DNA from: Streptomyces sp. NBC_00490
GTDB lineage: Bacteria > Actinomycetota > Actinomycetes > Streptomycetales > Streptomycetaceae
Direction of reading: 5' to 3'
NCBI RefSeq assembly: GCF_036013645.1
Contig: NZ_CP107869.1
Coordinates: 7,502,001 to 7,566,000 of the forward strand
Length of the DNA stretch: 64,000 bases
Part shown: one piece after another, positions 16,392-24,172 of the stretch
How positions within the stretch are numbered: the stretch's first letter is position 1
Layout of the letters: the number at the start of each line of letters is the position of its first letter
Program-made: the position numbers and the translations under genes
Notes under the pieces: model-generated
The model's input: only the letters and a program-made list of their open reading frames with translations
Database searches by the model: none
Told to the model about the DNA's origin: nothing

Positions 16392-18217
16392 GCCGGAACG
16401 CTCCTCTTCACGGATGCGGATGCCGTAGGCCGTCCGCTACTGGTGAGCCCGGCGAGCAGGCTCATGACGTCGGGCTTGCCGCCGGGGCCCATCTGGGCCT
16501 GGCCCGGGGCGATGCCGCCCGGCATACCGGTGGACGGGTTCATGCCGAAGGGGACCCCGGCGTCGGCCCCAGGGCCAGACGCGCCTGGCGGGGCCCCCGG
16601 GGGAGCACCGGCCGGCTCCGGCTGGGGCTCCGGCTGGAAGGCCTTCAAGATGGCCTCGTGCATGGGCATGCGCTCACGAAGCTCGATCAGCTTCGCGGCC
16701 TGCATCAGGATCATCGTCGGGTCCATGCCCTGTTGGGCCATGATCCCCATGGAGCTGAGCAGGGAAAAGACTCCCTGCTTGAGGGCGTCTGTCGTCTGCT
16801 CCTTGTCCACCTCGGCCTGGAGCGAGGCCACATCCACATCCATCGGCAGCTGGCGCTGCACGAAGTCCCGGCTCACCAGCTGGTCGCCGCGGAGCTGGAG
16901 AAGGAAGATCAGCGCCTGGTTCGGGTTCATCCCCGACGCGAAGCCGTAGCTCACGCTGACGCGATAGTTGCCCTTGATGTCCTTGGAGGGGGTGTAGGTC
17001 TCCTCGAAGGGCGTGCCATTGATGACGCCAGAGATGGACTTCTTTGCGTCCGGCCAGTACTTCTCGTCCATCTCGAAGGCCAGCTCAAGGGCACGCTCCA
17101 GCGCGTCGCCGATGATGAGCTGACCCGTGGCCACCTGAATGTCGTAGCCCCCGTTGAGGGCATCGACTCCGCGGCCGGTGATGATCGAGGCGTCCACGTC
17201 ACCGGTCGCACTGGCCGGGGTGCGGGTGCCCTTCATGACCTCCGCGGCCAGAAGCGCATCCTGCTGCCAGGCGGCCTGCGGCATGTCCGTGCCGACGCGG
17301 CGGATCTTCTCCGGCGAGTTGGTGCGGATGACCGCGTCATCCCCGAAGGGGATCTTCTGCACGTCGGTCGGGATGGCAAGCGGGGCCCGGACGGTCTGCT
17401 GTGTGGCCTGGAGGCCGAGCATCGCCACGCGGTTGCGGGCCAGCATCGGCCACACCACGTCATCGAACTGCCCGCGGTCCTGGTCGTCCCACGTGGGCTT
17501 CCTGGCGACGGCGACGGGAACCTTGCCGAAGCGGTTCTCGGTCTCCATCAGGACCAGGTTCTTGCGCTCCGGCATGTAGAGCACGTACGAGGTCTTGTCG
17601 CAGTACTTGACCAGCTCAAGTTCCGTGTCCCCGGTGACGTGCTGCCCGCCGCCGAAGGGCTGGTTCTTGCCCAGGATGGCGTCCGAGAACTCGGGGAACT
17701 TGGCGGCGAGCTGGCGGGCGCCCTCGCGCCAGACCTTGGTGTAGCTGATGACCTTGCCGCTCAAGTCGGTCTGCGCGTAGTGCTTCATGGGGTTGTCGAT
17801 GCGCAGGCGCGGACGGCCGTTCTCGAAGTCCGGCTCCACGACGATCGGCATGGCGCCGTAGGTCAGGTACCAGTCACAGCCGGTCGGCATCTGCCGCTTG
17901 AGGCCAGAGTCCAGCACGTAGCTGTAAGCGATCTTCGTCTTGCGTGCGACGAAGCGCTTGCCGCGCTCGCTGGTTACCACGCCCGGCGCGCAGTTCAGGG
18001 ACGGCAGCGGCGCCAGGTTCTCTGCCAGCTGGCGGGCGGAGGTGTCCAGGACGTTGGCCGTGATCGGGCGCGGCCACGCGTCCGGCATCGAGCCCGGCGC
18101 AATGCTGTCGATCTTCTGCGCACGCGCGTCGAAGACCGTCTGATGCCGCGCGTCCCGCTCCTGGGCGTCGCGGCGGAGCGCCTCCACGCGTGCAGCGATC
18201 CTGGCTATATCTGCCAT
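16388..18217 (-). CDS. Portal protein
   Basis: 609 residues from the ATG with a good site (AGGGAGG, 4 bases upstream); a frame-open upstream ATG at 18238 lacks one. The sequence has the hallmarks of a phage portal: an N-terminal helix (IARIAARVEALRRDAQERDA), NVLDTSARQLAENLAPLPSL, a stem region, the conserved FGDDAVIRTNSPEKIRRV stretch, AERALELAFEMDEKYWPDAKKSI and a long disordered Pro/Gly tail rich in Met and Gln. Portals form the dodecameric DNA channel at one capsid vertex and dock the terminase. Gene order terminase, lysin, portal is unusual only for the lysin in between. Confidence 0.8.
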   Translation of the reverse strand: MADIARIAARVEALRRDAQERDARHQTVFDARAQKIDSIAPGSMPDAWPRPITANVLDTSARQLAENLAPLPSLNCAPGVVTSERGKRFVARKTKIAYSYVLDSGLKRQMPTGCDWYLTYGAMPIVVEPDFENGRPRLRIDNPMKHYAQTDLSGKVISYTKVWREGARQLAAKFPEFSDAILGKNQPFGGGQHVTGDTELELVKYCDKTSYVLYMPERKNLVLMETENRFGKVPVAVARKPTWDDQDRGQFDDVVWPMLARNRVAMLGLQATQQTVRAPLAIPTDVQKIPFGDDAVIRTNSPEKIRRVGTDMPQAAWQQDALLAAEVMKGTRTPASATGDVDASIITGRGVDALNGGYDIQVATGQLIIGDALERALELAFEMDEKYWPDAKKSISGVINGTPFEETYTPSKDIKGNYRVSVSYGFASGMNPNQALIFLLQLRGDQLVSRDFVQRQLPMDVDVASLQAEVDKEQTTDALKQGVFSLLSSMGIMAQQGMDPTMILMQAAKLIELRERMPMHEAILKAFQPEPQPEPAGAPPGAPPGASGPGADAGVPFGMNPSTGMPGGIAPGQAQMGPGGKPDVMSLLAGLTSSGRPTASASVKRSVPA

Positions 18218-18250
18218 GACACCTCCCTGACCTAACAATCTAAGGCAGAA

Positions 18251-18958
18251 CTACCCGAAAACCTTCGCTTCGAGGCGAGCAAGACGCTGCTCCACCGTCA
18301 GCGGCGGGGGAGTCACCGACCCCGTCCACTTCCCGGCCGGCTTGGCCAGGCACGCGGCCACGTCAGCCCGGAAGCCCGCCATGTCGATCCCGCGAGGGTC
18401 GATCTTCTGGTTCGACCACTCCCGGTGGGCGATCACGCTCTTGGCGCCCCAGCCGTGGGCGCGGCAGATCGCAGCCTGGGCCTTGACCATGGCCACGTAC
18501 TGAGCCTTCGGCCAACTCTCGTTGCCTGAACCGGAGTTGACGCACTCCCACCCGTAGAAGTGGCTGTTGCCGTCGACTGCGTCAGCGTCCCCCTGGCCGT
18601 AGCGCGGCGCAGGCGGGGCGGCCCCGTAGTCCTCTTCCGTGACCGCGGCGAGAACCCGCGCGTCTCCACCACCAGCATGGTTCGCACGGCCGTTGCCGAT
18701 CAGGTAGACGGTGCCCGTCTTGCCGATCACGCCCGTGGCCAACGGCCCCGGCAGGGGAGTGCTGCCGTCAAAGCAGTACTCCAAGATCCCGGCTTCGGTG
18801 CTGTACGGCCCCGTGTGGTGGATCATCGTGCCGTTCACCGGCCCCCAAGCACCCTTGTGGTTGCGGTTGTTGTCCCGCCACCCCGGATGCCCCACGACCT
18901 TCACGCCCTCGGCCTTGAGGGCCTCCACCAGCTTGTCTGCGCTCAGCGGCGGTGCCAT
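18251..18958 (-). CDS. Endolysin, N-acetylmuramoyl-L-alanine amidase (Amidase_2)
   Basis: 235 residues. The amidase_2 zinc site is visible: His47 in TMIHHTG, His94 in RANHAGGG, His178 in VIAHREW and Asp187 in QKIDPRG. The enzyme cuts the bond between MurNAc and the stem peptide. A proline-rich linker at about 212-220 leads to a short C-terminal coiled segment (TVEQRLARLEAKVFG), common in actinophage lysins. No signal peptide or membrane helix, so export would need a holin, which I cannot identify. It lies between terminase and portal, 11 bases after the terminase stop. Confidence 0.9.
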   Translation of the reverse strand: MAPPLSADKLVEALKAEGVKVVGHPGWRDNNRNHKGAWGPVNGTMIHHTGPYSTEAGILEYCFDGSTPLPGPLATGVIGKTGTVYLIGNGRANHAGGGDARVLAAVTEEDYGAAPPAPRYGQGDADAVDGNSHFYGWECVNSGSGNESWPKAQYVAMVKAQAAICRAHGWGAKSVIAHREWSNQKIDPRGIDMAGFRADVAACLAKPAGKWTGSVTPPPLTVEQRLARLEAKVFG

Positions 18959-18968
18959 GCCTACTCCC

Positions 18969-20903
18969 TCACCACGTCAGGGCGCCGTTCCAGGCGCCCG
19001 AGCCCTGCTGCTGCAAGGCGAAGTCGACGTCCACGACCATCTGGCCGGCTGCGTCCCGCTCAGAGGTGAACTCGTTGTTGGCGACGTGCCAGCCGGAGAA
19101 GTCACTGACCATCAGCTCTCGCGCCCGGATCTCTGCGAACCACAGGGCCATGACGCAGTCGGTCAGGCCCTTGGTCTCCGGGAACCATGAGCAGAGCTGT
19201 TCGATCAGCGCGCGCACGCTCTCGCTCTGCGTCTGGCTCGGCAGCCGGATCAGGTTCTGGTCGGTGCGCCAGCCCTCGAAGAGCGGCGCCATGCTCGCCA
19301 CGCCGAAGTCGGCGTCCCACTTGTTGCTGTTCGTGTGGTGCGGCGTGATCAGACAGCCGCGGGCGGAGAGGAACGTACGGATCAACTGGTCCTGCGTGAT
19401 GCTGGCCTGATAGGCGTTCTTCTCGACCCGCCACTCAGATATCCCGTACCGCTCCGTGAGCCGCTCGATCTCCGAACGCATCTCGTGCGGCGGCATCCCC
19501 CGGCGGTTCACCACGTCCAGCACCCACCGCACACCGGTGCGGCGGTCCACCCCGACCACCACCATGGCCGTGCACCCGGCCGCCGCCGGGTCCAGGCCTG
19601 CCACGACGAGGAGGCCATCCATCCCGTAGCGGCGGTGGTCGGACTGGCCGTCCATCAGGCGGCCCGGATACCGGGCCCGGTCGACGCATCCCTGTACGTC
19701 TTCCATCTTGAAGACCGCGTCATCGGCGACTTGGTCTTGCATGTAGACCATGCTCCAGTTGCGCGGCGACATCTTCCGGCGCTTCTTCGCCAGCGCCTTG
19801 CCATCCCACATCGGCCAAAGGCCGTTCTCGTCCTGCGTGACGAGCTTGCGCGCGGCGATGGTCACCGGCGGGCGGTTGGTCCGCGGCCAGAGGGTCACCC
19901 AGTCCTCGGGGTCCTCGGCGAAGGAGAGGACGGCCGGCTGCGTGAGGTACGTCCAGGGAGAGGTGCCCTCCGCGTAGTACTGGGGCTTGAGGATCTCCGA
20001 GTACAGATCCACCGTCTCCATGCGGGTGCCGATCAGGAGCATCCGGCCGCCAGCGTCGGCCACACGGGAACCGACCTGGTTCTGAATCCAGGTGATCTGC
20101 TTCTCGAAGTTCTGGTGGTTCGTGTGGTCCACGCAGTCGTCCATGATCGCGAGATCACAGCGAGACCCGTAGATATGCCCACCAATGCCTACAGCTTGGA
20201 CAGTTGGGTCTTTTTCACCCGCCGTGCGCCCGGCAACGTAGATCCGGTCGGCGGTCCAGGAGGCGGAGCCTTCCGAGAAGCCCCCCGGCGGGCCGAAGGC
20301 CTGCTGAAGGTCCAAGTACGCCTCGGACTCGGCCAAGCGCTCCTTGATGCTCAGGAGGAACTTCTTCGCCATGTCCTGTGTCTTGGAGATCAGCAGGATG
20401 CGGACGTTGGGGTCTTGGACGATCCTCCAAACCACATAGTTCACGGTCAGCGTCGTGGACTTGGCGTGCTCCGGCGGGGTGTTGACCAGGATCTGGTCCT
20501 CGTCGCCCTTCACGTACCGCTGGCGCGGGTGCAGGTCCCGCGGCTCTTTGCCCTCCAGCAGGTCGAACCACTGCAAGTGGTGCCAGAAGAGCTTGGTGTC
20601 CAAGTACCGCTCGCAGAAGGCCGGGAAGTCCGGGACGTCCGGGACCCCGTCGCGCGCCTTCTCGATCTGCGACTGAAGCGCCCGGTCGATCAGATCCCGG
20701 TAGTCCGCATCGGAGCGGCGGTAGTACTCGTGCGTCTTGCGCACCACGCCGGCCTGACGGCAGCCCTCGGCGATCGTGTGCCCCATGCGCACGGTCGCCA
20801 AGATGATCTGCTTGCGGTCCTTCGAGGAGGCCTTGGAGATCCGGCGGTCCCTGGGGGAGTTGTTCGCCAGCTTGCCGTCCTTGTTCACCGTCAGGCGAGC
20901 CAC
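18969..20903 (-). CDS. terL: Terminase large subunit with N-terminal HTH (probably fused small-subunit function)
   Basis: 644 residues from a GTG with GGGGAGG five bases upstream; a GTG at 20909 lies inside that site and is less likely. Residues about 38-70 form an HTH (HTIAEGCRQAGVVRKTHEYY) like that of small terminases. The ATPase has a Walker A variant, PPEHAKST (about 143-150), and Walker B, CDLAIMDDCVD (about 249-259). The C-terminal RNase-H-like nuclease shows VVAGLDPAAAG (Asp438) and a late acidic LTDCVMALW. It packages DNA into the procapsid through the portal. No separate small terminase gene is visible beside it, which supports the fusion reading. Confidence 0.88.
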   Translation of the reverse strand: MARLTVNKDGKLANNSPRDRRISKASSKDRKQIILATVRMGHTIAEGCRQAGVVRKTHEYYRRSDADYRDLIDRALQSQIEKARDGVPDVPDFPAFCERYLDTKLFWHHLQWFDLLEGKEPRDLHPRQRYVKGDEDQILVNTPPEHAKSTTLTVNYVVWRIVQDPNVRILLISKTQDMAKKFLLSIKERLAESEAYLDLQQAFGPPGGFSEGSASWTADRIYVAGRTAGEKDPTVQAVGIGGHIYGSRCDLAIMDDCVDHTNHQNFEKQITWIQNQVGSRVADAGGRMLLIGTRMETVDLYSEILKPQYYAEGTSPWTYLTQPAVLSFAEDPEDWVTLWPRTNRPPVTIAARKLVTQDENGLWPMWDGKALAKKRRKMSPRNWSMVYMQDQVADDAVFKMEDVQGCVDRARYPGRLMDGQSDHRRYGMDGLLVVAGLDPAAAGCTAMVVVGVDRRTGVRWVLDVVNRRGMPPHEMRSEIERLTERYGISEWRVEKNAYQASITQDQLIRTFLSARGCLITPHHTNSNKWDADFGVASMAPLFEGWRTDQNLIRLPSQTQSESVRALIEQLCSWFPETKGLTDCVMALWFAEIRARELMVSDFSGWHVANNEFTSERDAAGQMVVDVDFALQQQGSGAWNGALTW

Positions 20904-20962
20904 TGCCACCTCCCCGCCTCTGGGGCCCCCGAGGGGCCCGTCCGGGGCGGGAGGCTAAAGCC

Positions 20963-20984
20963 TGCTAGCACCTTTCTGCTAGCA
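20963..20984. promoter_or_regulatory. Double TGCTAGCA palindrome upstream of terminase
   Basis: TGCTAGCA occurs at 20963-20970 and again, perfectly, at 20977-20984, separated by six bases. It starts 60 bases before the terminase GTG. Spacing is identical to the site upstream of the scaffold gene. Both sites precede minus-strand late genes, so this is probably the binding site of a phage late activator or of the repressor. Confidence 0.65.
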
Positions 20985-21055
20985 GTTCAGAATTCAACCA
21001 AGAGGGGGGCTCGAAAAGTTTGGAGGAAAACACAAAGACGACGCGCCGATCCGTC

Positions 21056-21086
21056 TTGACTTTCCCATGATCACGCCAGCTAAGCT
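21056..21086 (+). promoter_or_regulatory. Candidate rightward promoter
   Basis: TTGACT at 21056-21061 and TAAGCT at 21081-21086, 19 bases apart. Reasonable match to a housekeeping (HrdB-type) promoter although the spacer is one base longer than ideal. It lies upstream of the hairpin array. Confidence 0.35.
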
Positions 21087-21319
21087 CGACCCAGCGAAGC
21101 TCGACCGGCAGGGAAAAGCCCCTCCCGCTCTCGCTTACAGCAGACGCCCGCCAGGGCGTCAGCCCAGCTCAGGGCCCCTCCCGGGGCCCTTCTGCATATG
21201 CGGCGCCAAGCGCCGCCGCCGGGCCTCGAAAGGCCCAGCCGGCCGCCAGACAAGGCGGCCCAGCCCTGGGGAGTTGGCCACAGAGACCTGGGCGGAGACC
21301 AGGGATCGGGGGCCTGAGG

Positions 21320-21356
21320 CGTTTTAACACCCCGGGGTCAAAGGGGTGTGAAAACG
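21320..21356. terminator. Long hairpin, possible bidirectional terminator
   Basis: CGTTTTAACACCCC pairs with GGGGTGTGAAAACG around a GGGGTCAAA-type loop. The A- and T-rich outer ends would give T runs in both directions, the classical layout of a bidirectional terminator. It separates the terminase side from the hairpin array. Confidence 0.5.
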
Positions 21357-21365
21357 GGACAGATG

Positions 21366-21693
21366 GTGCCTCTTGAGGCACAGGAGGGGGCTCTTAGGCC
21401 CCCGATCAGCCGAGGCGGACACTCGTCCGCATCGCTCACGCGCTGCTCCTCGTGCCTCTCACATGCATAGCTGTGCCCACCAGGGCACATAGACAAGGGC
21501 CCTGCTGTGCACCCTGGTGGGTGCACCATGCGTGCCCCTTCGGGGCACAGCTGCGTGCATGCATGCGTGTGCTCCGGCCGGATGCCCAGGGGCCGGAGCA
21601 CAGCTCCACGCGTACGCGTGTGCGTACGTGCGCACACCTGCGTGTGCGCCCCCTGCCCAGCTCTGGCCGCTTGCATGAACTCCCGTTCATGCA
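21366..21693. repeat. Array of GTGC...GCAC hairpins
   Basis: Perfect inverted repeats follow one another: GTGCCTC-TT-GAGGCAC (21366-21381), GGGGGC-GCCCCC (21386-21403), GTGCCC-ACCA-GGGCAC (21473-21488), GTGCACCC-TGGT-GGGTGCAC (21507-21526), GTGCCCC-TTC-GGGGCAC (21532-21548), an 11-base stem GTGCTCCGGCC/GGCCGGAGCAC (21569-21601) and TGCATGAA/TTCATGCA (21672-21693). Five of seven begin GTGC and end GCAC. Each stem differs, yet each is complementary. No coding function is apparent. Confidence 0.75.
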
Positions 21694-22082
21694 TGCCTGT
21701 TCGCCCTGGTCACCGGCAGTACTCGCAGTGCTGCATTCCGCTTCCGTCACTCAAACCTCCACGCGTCACGCATTGTGACGGGTTTTACACCACAGGTTGA
21801 CTGACCGGTTTCCCCTGGTAACCGCAGCGGCATATGCCGATGTCACCGCCTCACCTGCATTTATGCGAATCGCACCCCGTGTGCTACGTGCGCTCCGGGC
21901 GTGCGCCGGAGGGTATCGGCCACCTCTTCACATTCCCTTCACATGCCCCTTGATCACGCTCCGCTTACGGAAAGGCGAGCGTCAGCACCCCCGAAGAAAG
22001 ATCTTGCCTAGCTCAGGCAACCCTTATGAGTGCAGGTGGAAGGCCCACAGAAAAGATCTTGGAAGGAATTTCGTGCAAGGGC

Positions 22083-22112
22083 TTGACTCGGAAAACCGAG
22101 CAATGGCAGTGT
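22083..22112 (+). promoter_or_regulatory. Candidate early promoter with operator-like inverted repeat
   Basis: TTGACT at 22083-22088 with CAGTGT 18 bases downstream. A perfect CTCGG-AAAA-CCGAG inverted repeat at 22087-22100 sits between the two hexamers, where a repressor would block polymerase. It faces the early operon, whose first gene starts at 22720. Confidence 0.4.
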
Positions 22113-22698
22113 CTGCACTCCTACCCGGGGAGGACGCGCAAGCGGCCAAAGCGGGACAGGGACCGAGGCCGGATCAACCCGGCCACTTGAGAACTCGGAC
22201 GCAGGGCATGCCGTGAGGCATCCCCGGGCGAACACGCCAGGCACAGCCGGGAGGCTGAGTAGGCGTAATGGGGTGGATCTGGCCGGGAGGTCAGGGAGTC
22301 CCGGAAAAGGCGGCCAGGGAGGCCGGAACATCCCTGGACAGTGCTGCGGAGAGCAGCGATGCGAGCGAGCACCACAGGTGGCCCGTCGAGCGTGGGGTGA
22401 GGGCATAGCCCCCCACAGGAAGCTCCGGGCGTCACCTAGACGCGACGACCATCAAGGCCCCAGCACTGTGACCGCGTAAGGGCCCTAGGCCCGGTGTGCG
22501 CGGCAGGAACGGAGCGGAGACCTAACGGAACTCCCCGCACCCCGCAAGGGGCAAGGGGCATTCGAAGCTGACAACTGCCGGTGCATCGGACCGCTACGGG
22601 CCCGCGAGAGACAGACAGGCTGGTGGGCCGATGTGCTGTCACTCGTCATGCGGGCAGGGGGAACGCGTTGTTGCACCCTGCCCGCTTGATGAGTCAGA

Positions 22699-22722
22699 TG
22701 ATCAACGGAGAGGCTGATCATG
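22699..22722 (+). promoter_or_regulatory. RBS-in-loop leader of first early gene
   Basis: TGATCA (22699-22704), the loop ACGGAGAGGC, then TGATCA (22715-22720). The ribosome-binding site is in the loop and the A of the start codon is the last base of the stem. Member of the repeated start-associated leader family. Confidence 0.65.
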
Positions 22723-22839
22723 AAGTACGAAATCATGTACGGGCAGAACCTGACCCGTATCGACGTCTTCCACGCGAACGGTTGCTGGGCACGGACGGTC
22801 TACGTCCACCGTGCCGAGTACCGCTCTTGGGAGGCGTGA
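22720..22839 (+). CDS. Early phage protein, 39 aa
   Basis: A 39-codon gene, MKYEIMYGQNLTRIDVFHAN then a Trp/Arg/Tyr-rich end. It directly follows a strong site (GGAGAGG) and is followed two bases later by the next start (TGATCATG), so it is translated as part of an operon. Small basic and aromatic proteins at the start of early operons often target host machinery, but no family is recognised. Confidence 0.6.
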   Translation: MKYEIMYGQNLTRIDVFHANGCWARTVYVHRAEYRSWEA

Positions 22840-22841
22840 TC

Positions 22842-23087
22842 ATGAGCGTTGAACTGAGCAAGCACAAGGAACGTCGCTGCGTCACTGAGCAGGGCGAGTG
22901 CCGCACCCGTTGGGGCGCAACGCTCACCAACGGCAAGGGGCAGGTGCACCACACGTTCACGTGGGCAGAGACGCGCGAAGACGCGTGCAGGCGCATGGCG
23001 GAACTCATTGCGCAGTCCCCCGACTTGTGGCGTGACTGGACATACACAGTGGCCGACAAGCCTTCCGTGACCGTGCAGGAGGTCTGA
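22842..23087 (+). CDS. Early phage protein, 81 aa
   Basis: The protein starts MSVELSKHKERRCVTEQGEC. Mixed alpha/beta character; the middle reads RWGATLTNGKGQVHHTFTWAETREDACRRMAELIAQ, like a small beta-beta-alpha fold with the helix carrying paired Arg and Glu. Start chosen by TGATCATG coupling to the 39-residue gene. No recognised domain. Confidence 0.65.
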   Translation: MSVELSKHKERRCVTEQGECRTRWGATLTNGKGQVHHTFTWAETREDACRRMAELIAQSPDLWRDWTYTVADKPSVTVQEV

Positions 23088-23090
23088 GCC

Positions 23091-23309
23091 ATGGAAAGGG
23101 CGCACCTGTACGCGACGGACGAGCGTCTGGCCATGGTCCGGGAGGCACTTGAGCCTCACCAGGACCACGAGATCAGCGTCAACGGCTACATCGGCACGGT
23201 GCCTCCCTTGGAGCACCGCACGGACAAGCAGCTCGGGTGGCGCTTCATGGGCCACTCGGTCCGCTGTCTGCGCTGCATGACGTCCATCTCGGACGCGTGG
23301 AACGACTGA
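23091..23309 (+). CDS. Early phage protein with CxxC, 72 aa
   Basis: The protein starts MERAHLYATDERLAMVREAL after an AGGAGG site. The C-terminus has GWRFMGHSVRCLRCMTSISDA with one CxxC pair and a nearby His, a possible half metal site. It ends the first early transcription block; a GTGCCA-loop hairpin follows 15 bases later. Confidence 0.6.
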   Translation: MERAHLYATDERLAMVREALEPHQDHEISVNGYIGTVPPLEHRTDKQLGWRFMGHSVRCLRCMTSISDAWND

Positions 23310-23323
23310 CCTGCCGGAGTATC

Positions 23324-23353
23324 GGGCGGTCCTGAGTGCCATCAGGACCGTCC
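23324..23353 (+). promoter_or_regulatory. GTGCCA-loop hairpin (copy 1)
   Basis: CGGTCCTGA (23327-23335) pairs perfectly with TCAGGACCG (23342-23350); the loop is GTGCCA (23336-23341). Three further pairs (one G-T) extend the stem. It directly follows the first early block. Identical loop in four other stems with different sequences. Confidence 0.7.
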
Positions 23354-23355
23354 CC

Positions 23356-23442
23356 TTGCTCTTACAGGAACCAGAGCACGTGTCGCCGGGGGTGCCACCC
23401 CGGAGGCATGCACCACATGATCACTTGGAGAGGCTGATCATG
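23356..23442 (+). promoter_or_regulatory. Three-part early leader, copy 2
   Basis: TTGCTCTTACAGGA with a GCTC/GAGC inverted repeat (23358-23377), then CCGGGG-GTGCCA-CCCCGG (23386-23403), then TGATCA-loop-TGATCA (23418-23440) with GGAGAGG in the loop and the ATG on its last base. Precedes the 106-residue gene. Confidence 0.7.
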
Positions 23443-23760
23443 ACTGAGAAGAAGAGCGGTCCCGAGTTGCTTGGGACCATCTGGGTCTGCATGGACTGCA
23501 TGCTGCACCACGCCAACGGCGAGTGTGGCGGATGCCATGAGGGGCACGACGAAGAGCCTCTGAACCGCATCGAGGGCCCGCAACACGCGGCCATGGGTCT
23601 GGCATGGGACGAGCACGCGGAAGACTGCCAGAACCGCATCGAGCGGGAGTGGCGCGGCGAGTGCGACTGCGAGACGAACACCTTCAGCCGCTCACAGTGC
23701 GAAGGGTGCGGCTCGTACCTCCACGGCGAGCGTCACGCGATGACGCTCTTCAAGGGCTGA
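23440..23760 (+). CDS. Cysteine-rich early protein (double zinc-ribbon-like), 106 aa
   Basis: The protein starts MTEKKSGPELLGTIWVCMDC. Cysteines come in clusters: CMDCMLHH and ECGGCHEGH in the first half, CDCETN and CEGCGSYLHGERH in the second, with His residues between. Two zinc-binding modules are likely. It starts in an RBS-loop leader and ends in TGATCATCCGCCG, a 13-base sequence that also carries the stop codon of the gene at 24172. It may act as an adaptor or regulator; no named family is assigned. Confidence 0.65.
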   Translation: MTEKKSGPELLGTIWVCMDCMLHHANGECGGCHEGHDEEPLNRIEGPQHAAMGLAWDEHAEDCQNRIEREWRGECDCETNTFSRSQCEGCGSYLHGERHAMTLFKG

Positions 23761-23770
23761 TCATCCGCCG
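23758..23770 (+). repeat. TGATCATCCGCCG direct repeat, copy 1
   Basis: This 13-base sequence contains the stop codon of the 106-residue gene. It recurs exactly at 24316-24328, where it again carries a stop codon. It marks the downstream edge of the gene cassettes. Confidence 0.6.
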
Positions 23771-23779
23771 CAGCAACGG

Positions 23780-23800
23780 GGTCCGCACGCTGTGCGGGCC
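23780..23800 (+). terminator. Cassette-end hairpin
   Basis: GGTCCGCAC pairs with GTGCGGGCC around GCT. There is no T run directly after it; the sequence goes on CTCTTGCTC into the next leader. It may be a weak terminator or a processing hairpin. Confidence 0.4.
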
Positions 23801-23803
23801 CTC

Positions 23804-23890
23804 TTGCTCTTACGGATGAGAGCACGTCCACCCCGGGGTGCCACCCGGGACGGACGCCACGTGATCACCACTGGAGAGGCAGTGATCATG
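23804..23890 (+). promoter_or_regulatory. Three-part early leader, copy 3
   Basis: TTGCTCTTACGGA with GCTCT/AGAGC stem (23806-23823), CCCGGG-GTGCCA-CCCGGG (23832-23849), then TGATCA ... GGAGAGG ... TGATCA (23862-23888) whose last base is the start codon. Same order and spacing as copies 2 and 4. Confidence 0.7.
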
Positions 23891-24172
23891 AAGGACCTCA
23901 ACACGGACAAGGTCATCCTGGCGAAGGTTGTCAGGCGCCATACGTTCGTCCTCGGCGCGTCCGTTGCGCTTGAGCGCATGCACGTGGCCGTGATGGATGA
24001 CGGCACGACTCGCGTCATCACGGAGCGGCGCCCCGAACACTTCCTTCCGGACGCCCCCAGGGTCGTGACCTTCGTATCCCGCCGAGTGGCGGACGAAGAG
24101 GACTTCCGGCAGTGCGTGCAGCGCATCCGGGAAATGGAAGCTGCGTACACGACGCAAGAGGTTGCGGCCTGA
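23888..24172 (+). CDS. Early phage protein, 94 aa
   Basis: The protein starts MKDLNTDKVILAKVVRRHTF. It has a predicted beta-rich core (HVAVMDDGTTRVITERR; RVVTFVSRRVADEEDFRQCV) and a C-terminal helix. No recognised domain. Start codon lies in the RBS-loop leader; its stop overlaps the next start (TGATG). Confidence 0.65.
   Translation: MKDLNTDKVILAKVVRRHTFVLGASVALERMHVAVMDDGTTRVITERRPEHFLPDAPRVVTFVSRRVADEEDFRQCVQRIREMEAAYTTQEVAA

Larger units (their letters stand above)
20904..22719. other. 1.8-kb non-coding region between late and early operons
   Basis: Divergent late (minus) and early (plus) genes flank this stretch. It holds the TGCTAGCA pair, three TTGACT promoter-like hexamers, an array of hairpins at 21366-21693, a repeat of AAGATCTTG (22000 and 22060 areas) and about 600 bases of purine-rich, probably structured sequence just before the first early gene. 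Reading frames here have no ribosome-binding sites and look like random high-GC frames. A replication origin, a packaging site or a long untranslated leader are all possible. Confidence 0.6.

Noticed and set aside
21067..21327. 86-codon frame downstream of the candidate promoter at 21056
   Set aside because: Composition biased by hairpins (Arg, Pro, Gly), no site; the region is better explained as non-coding repeats.
21797..21821. Promoter TTGACT at 21797
   Set aside because: No acceptable -10 hexamer at normal spacing; kept only as part of the leader discussion.
22213..22479. 88-codon frame in the gap before the early operon
   Set aside because: No ribosome-binding site, low-complexity Arg/Gly/Pro composition, and no leader element like those of the neighbouring genes.
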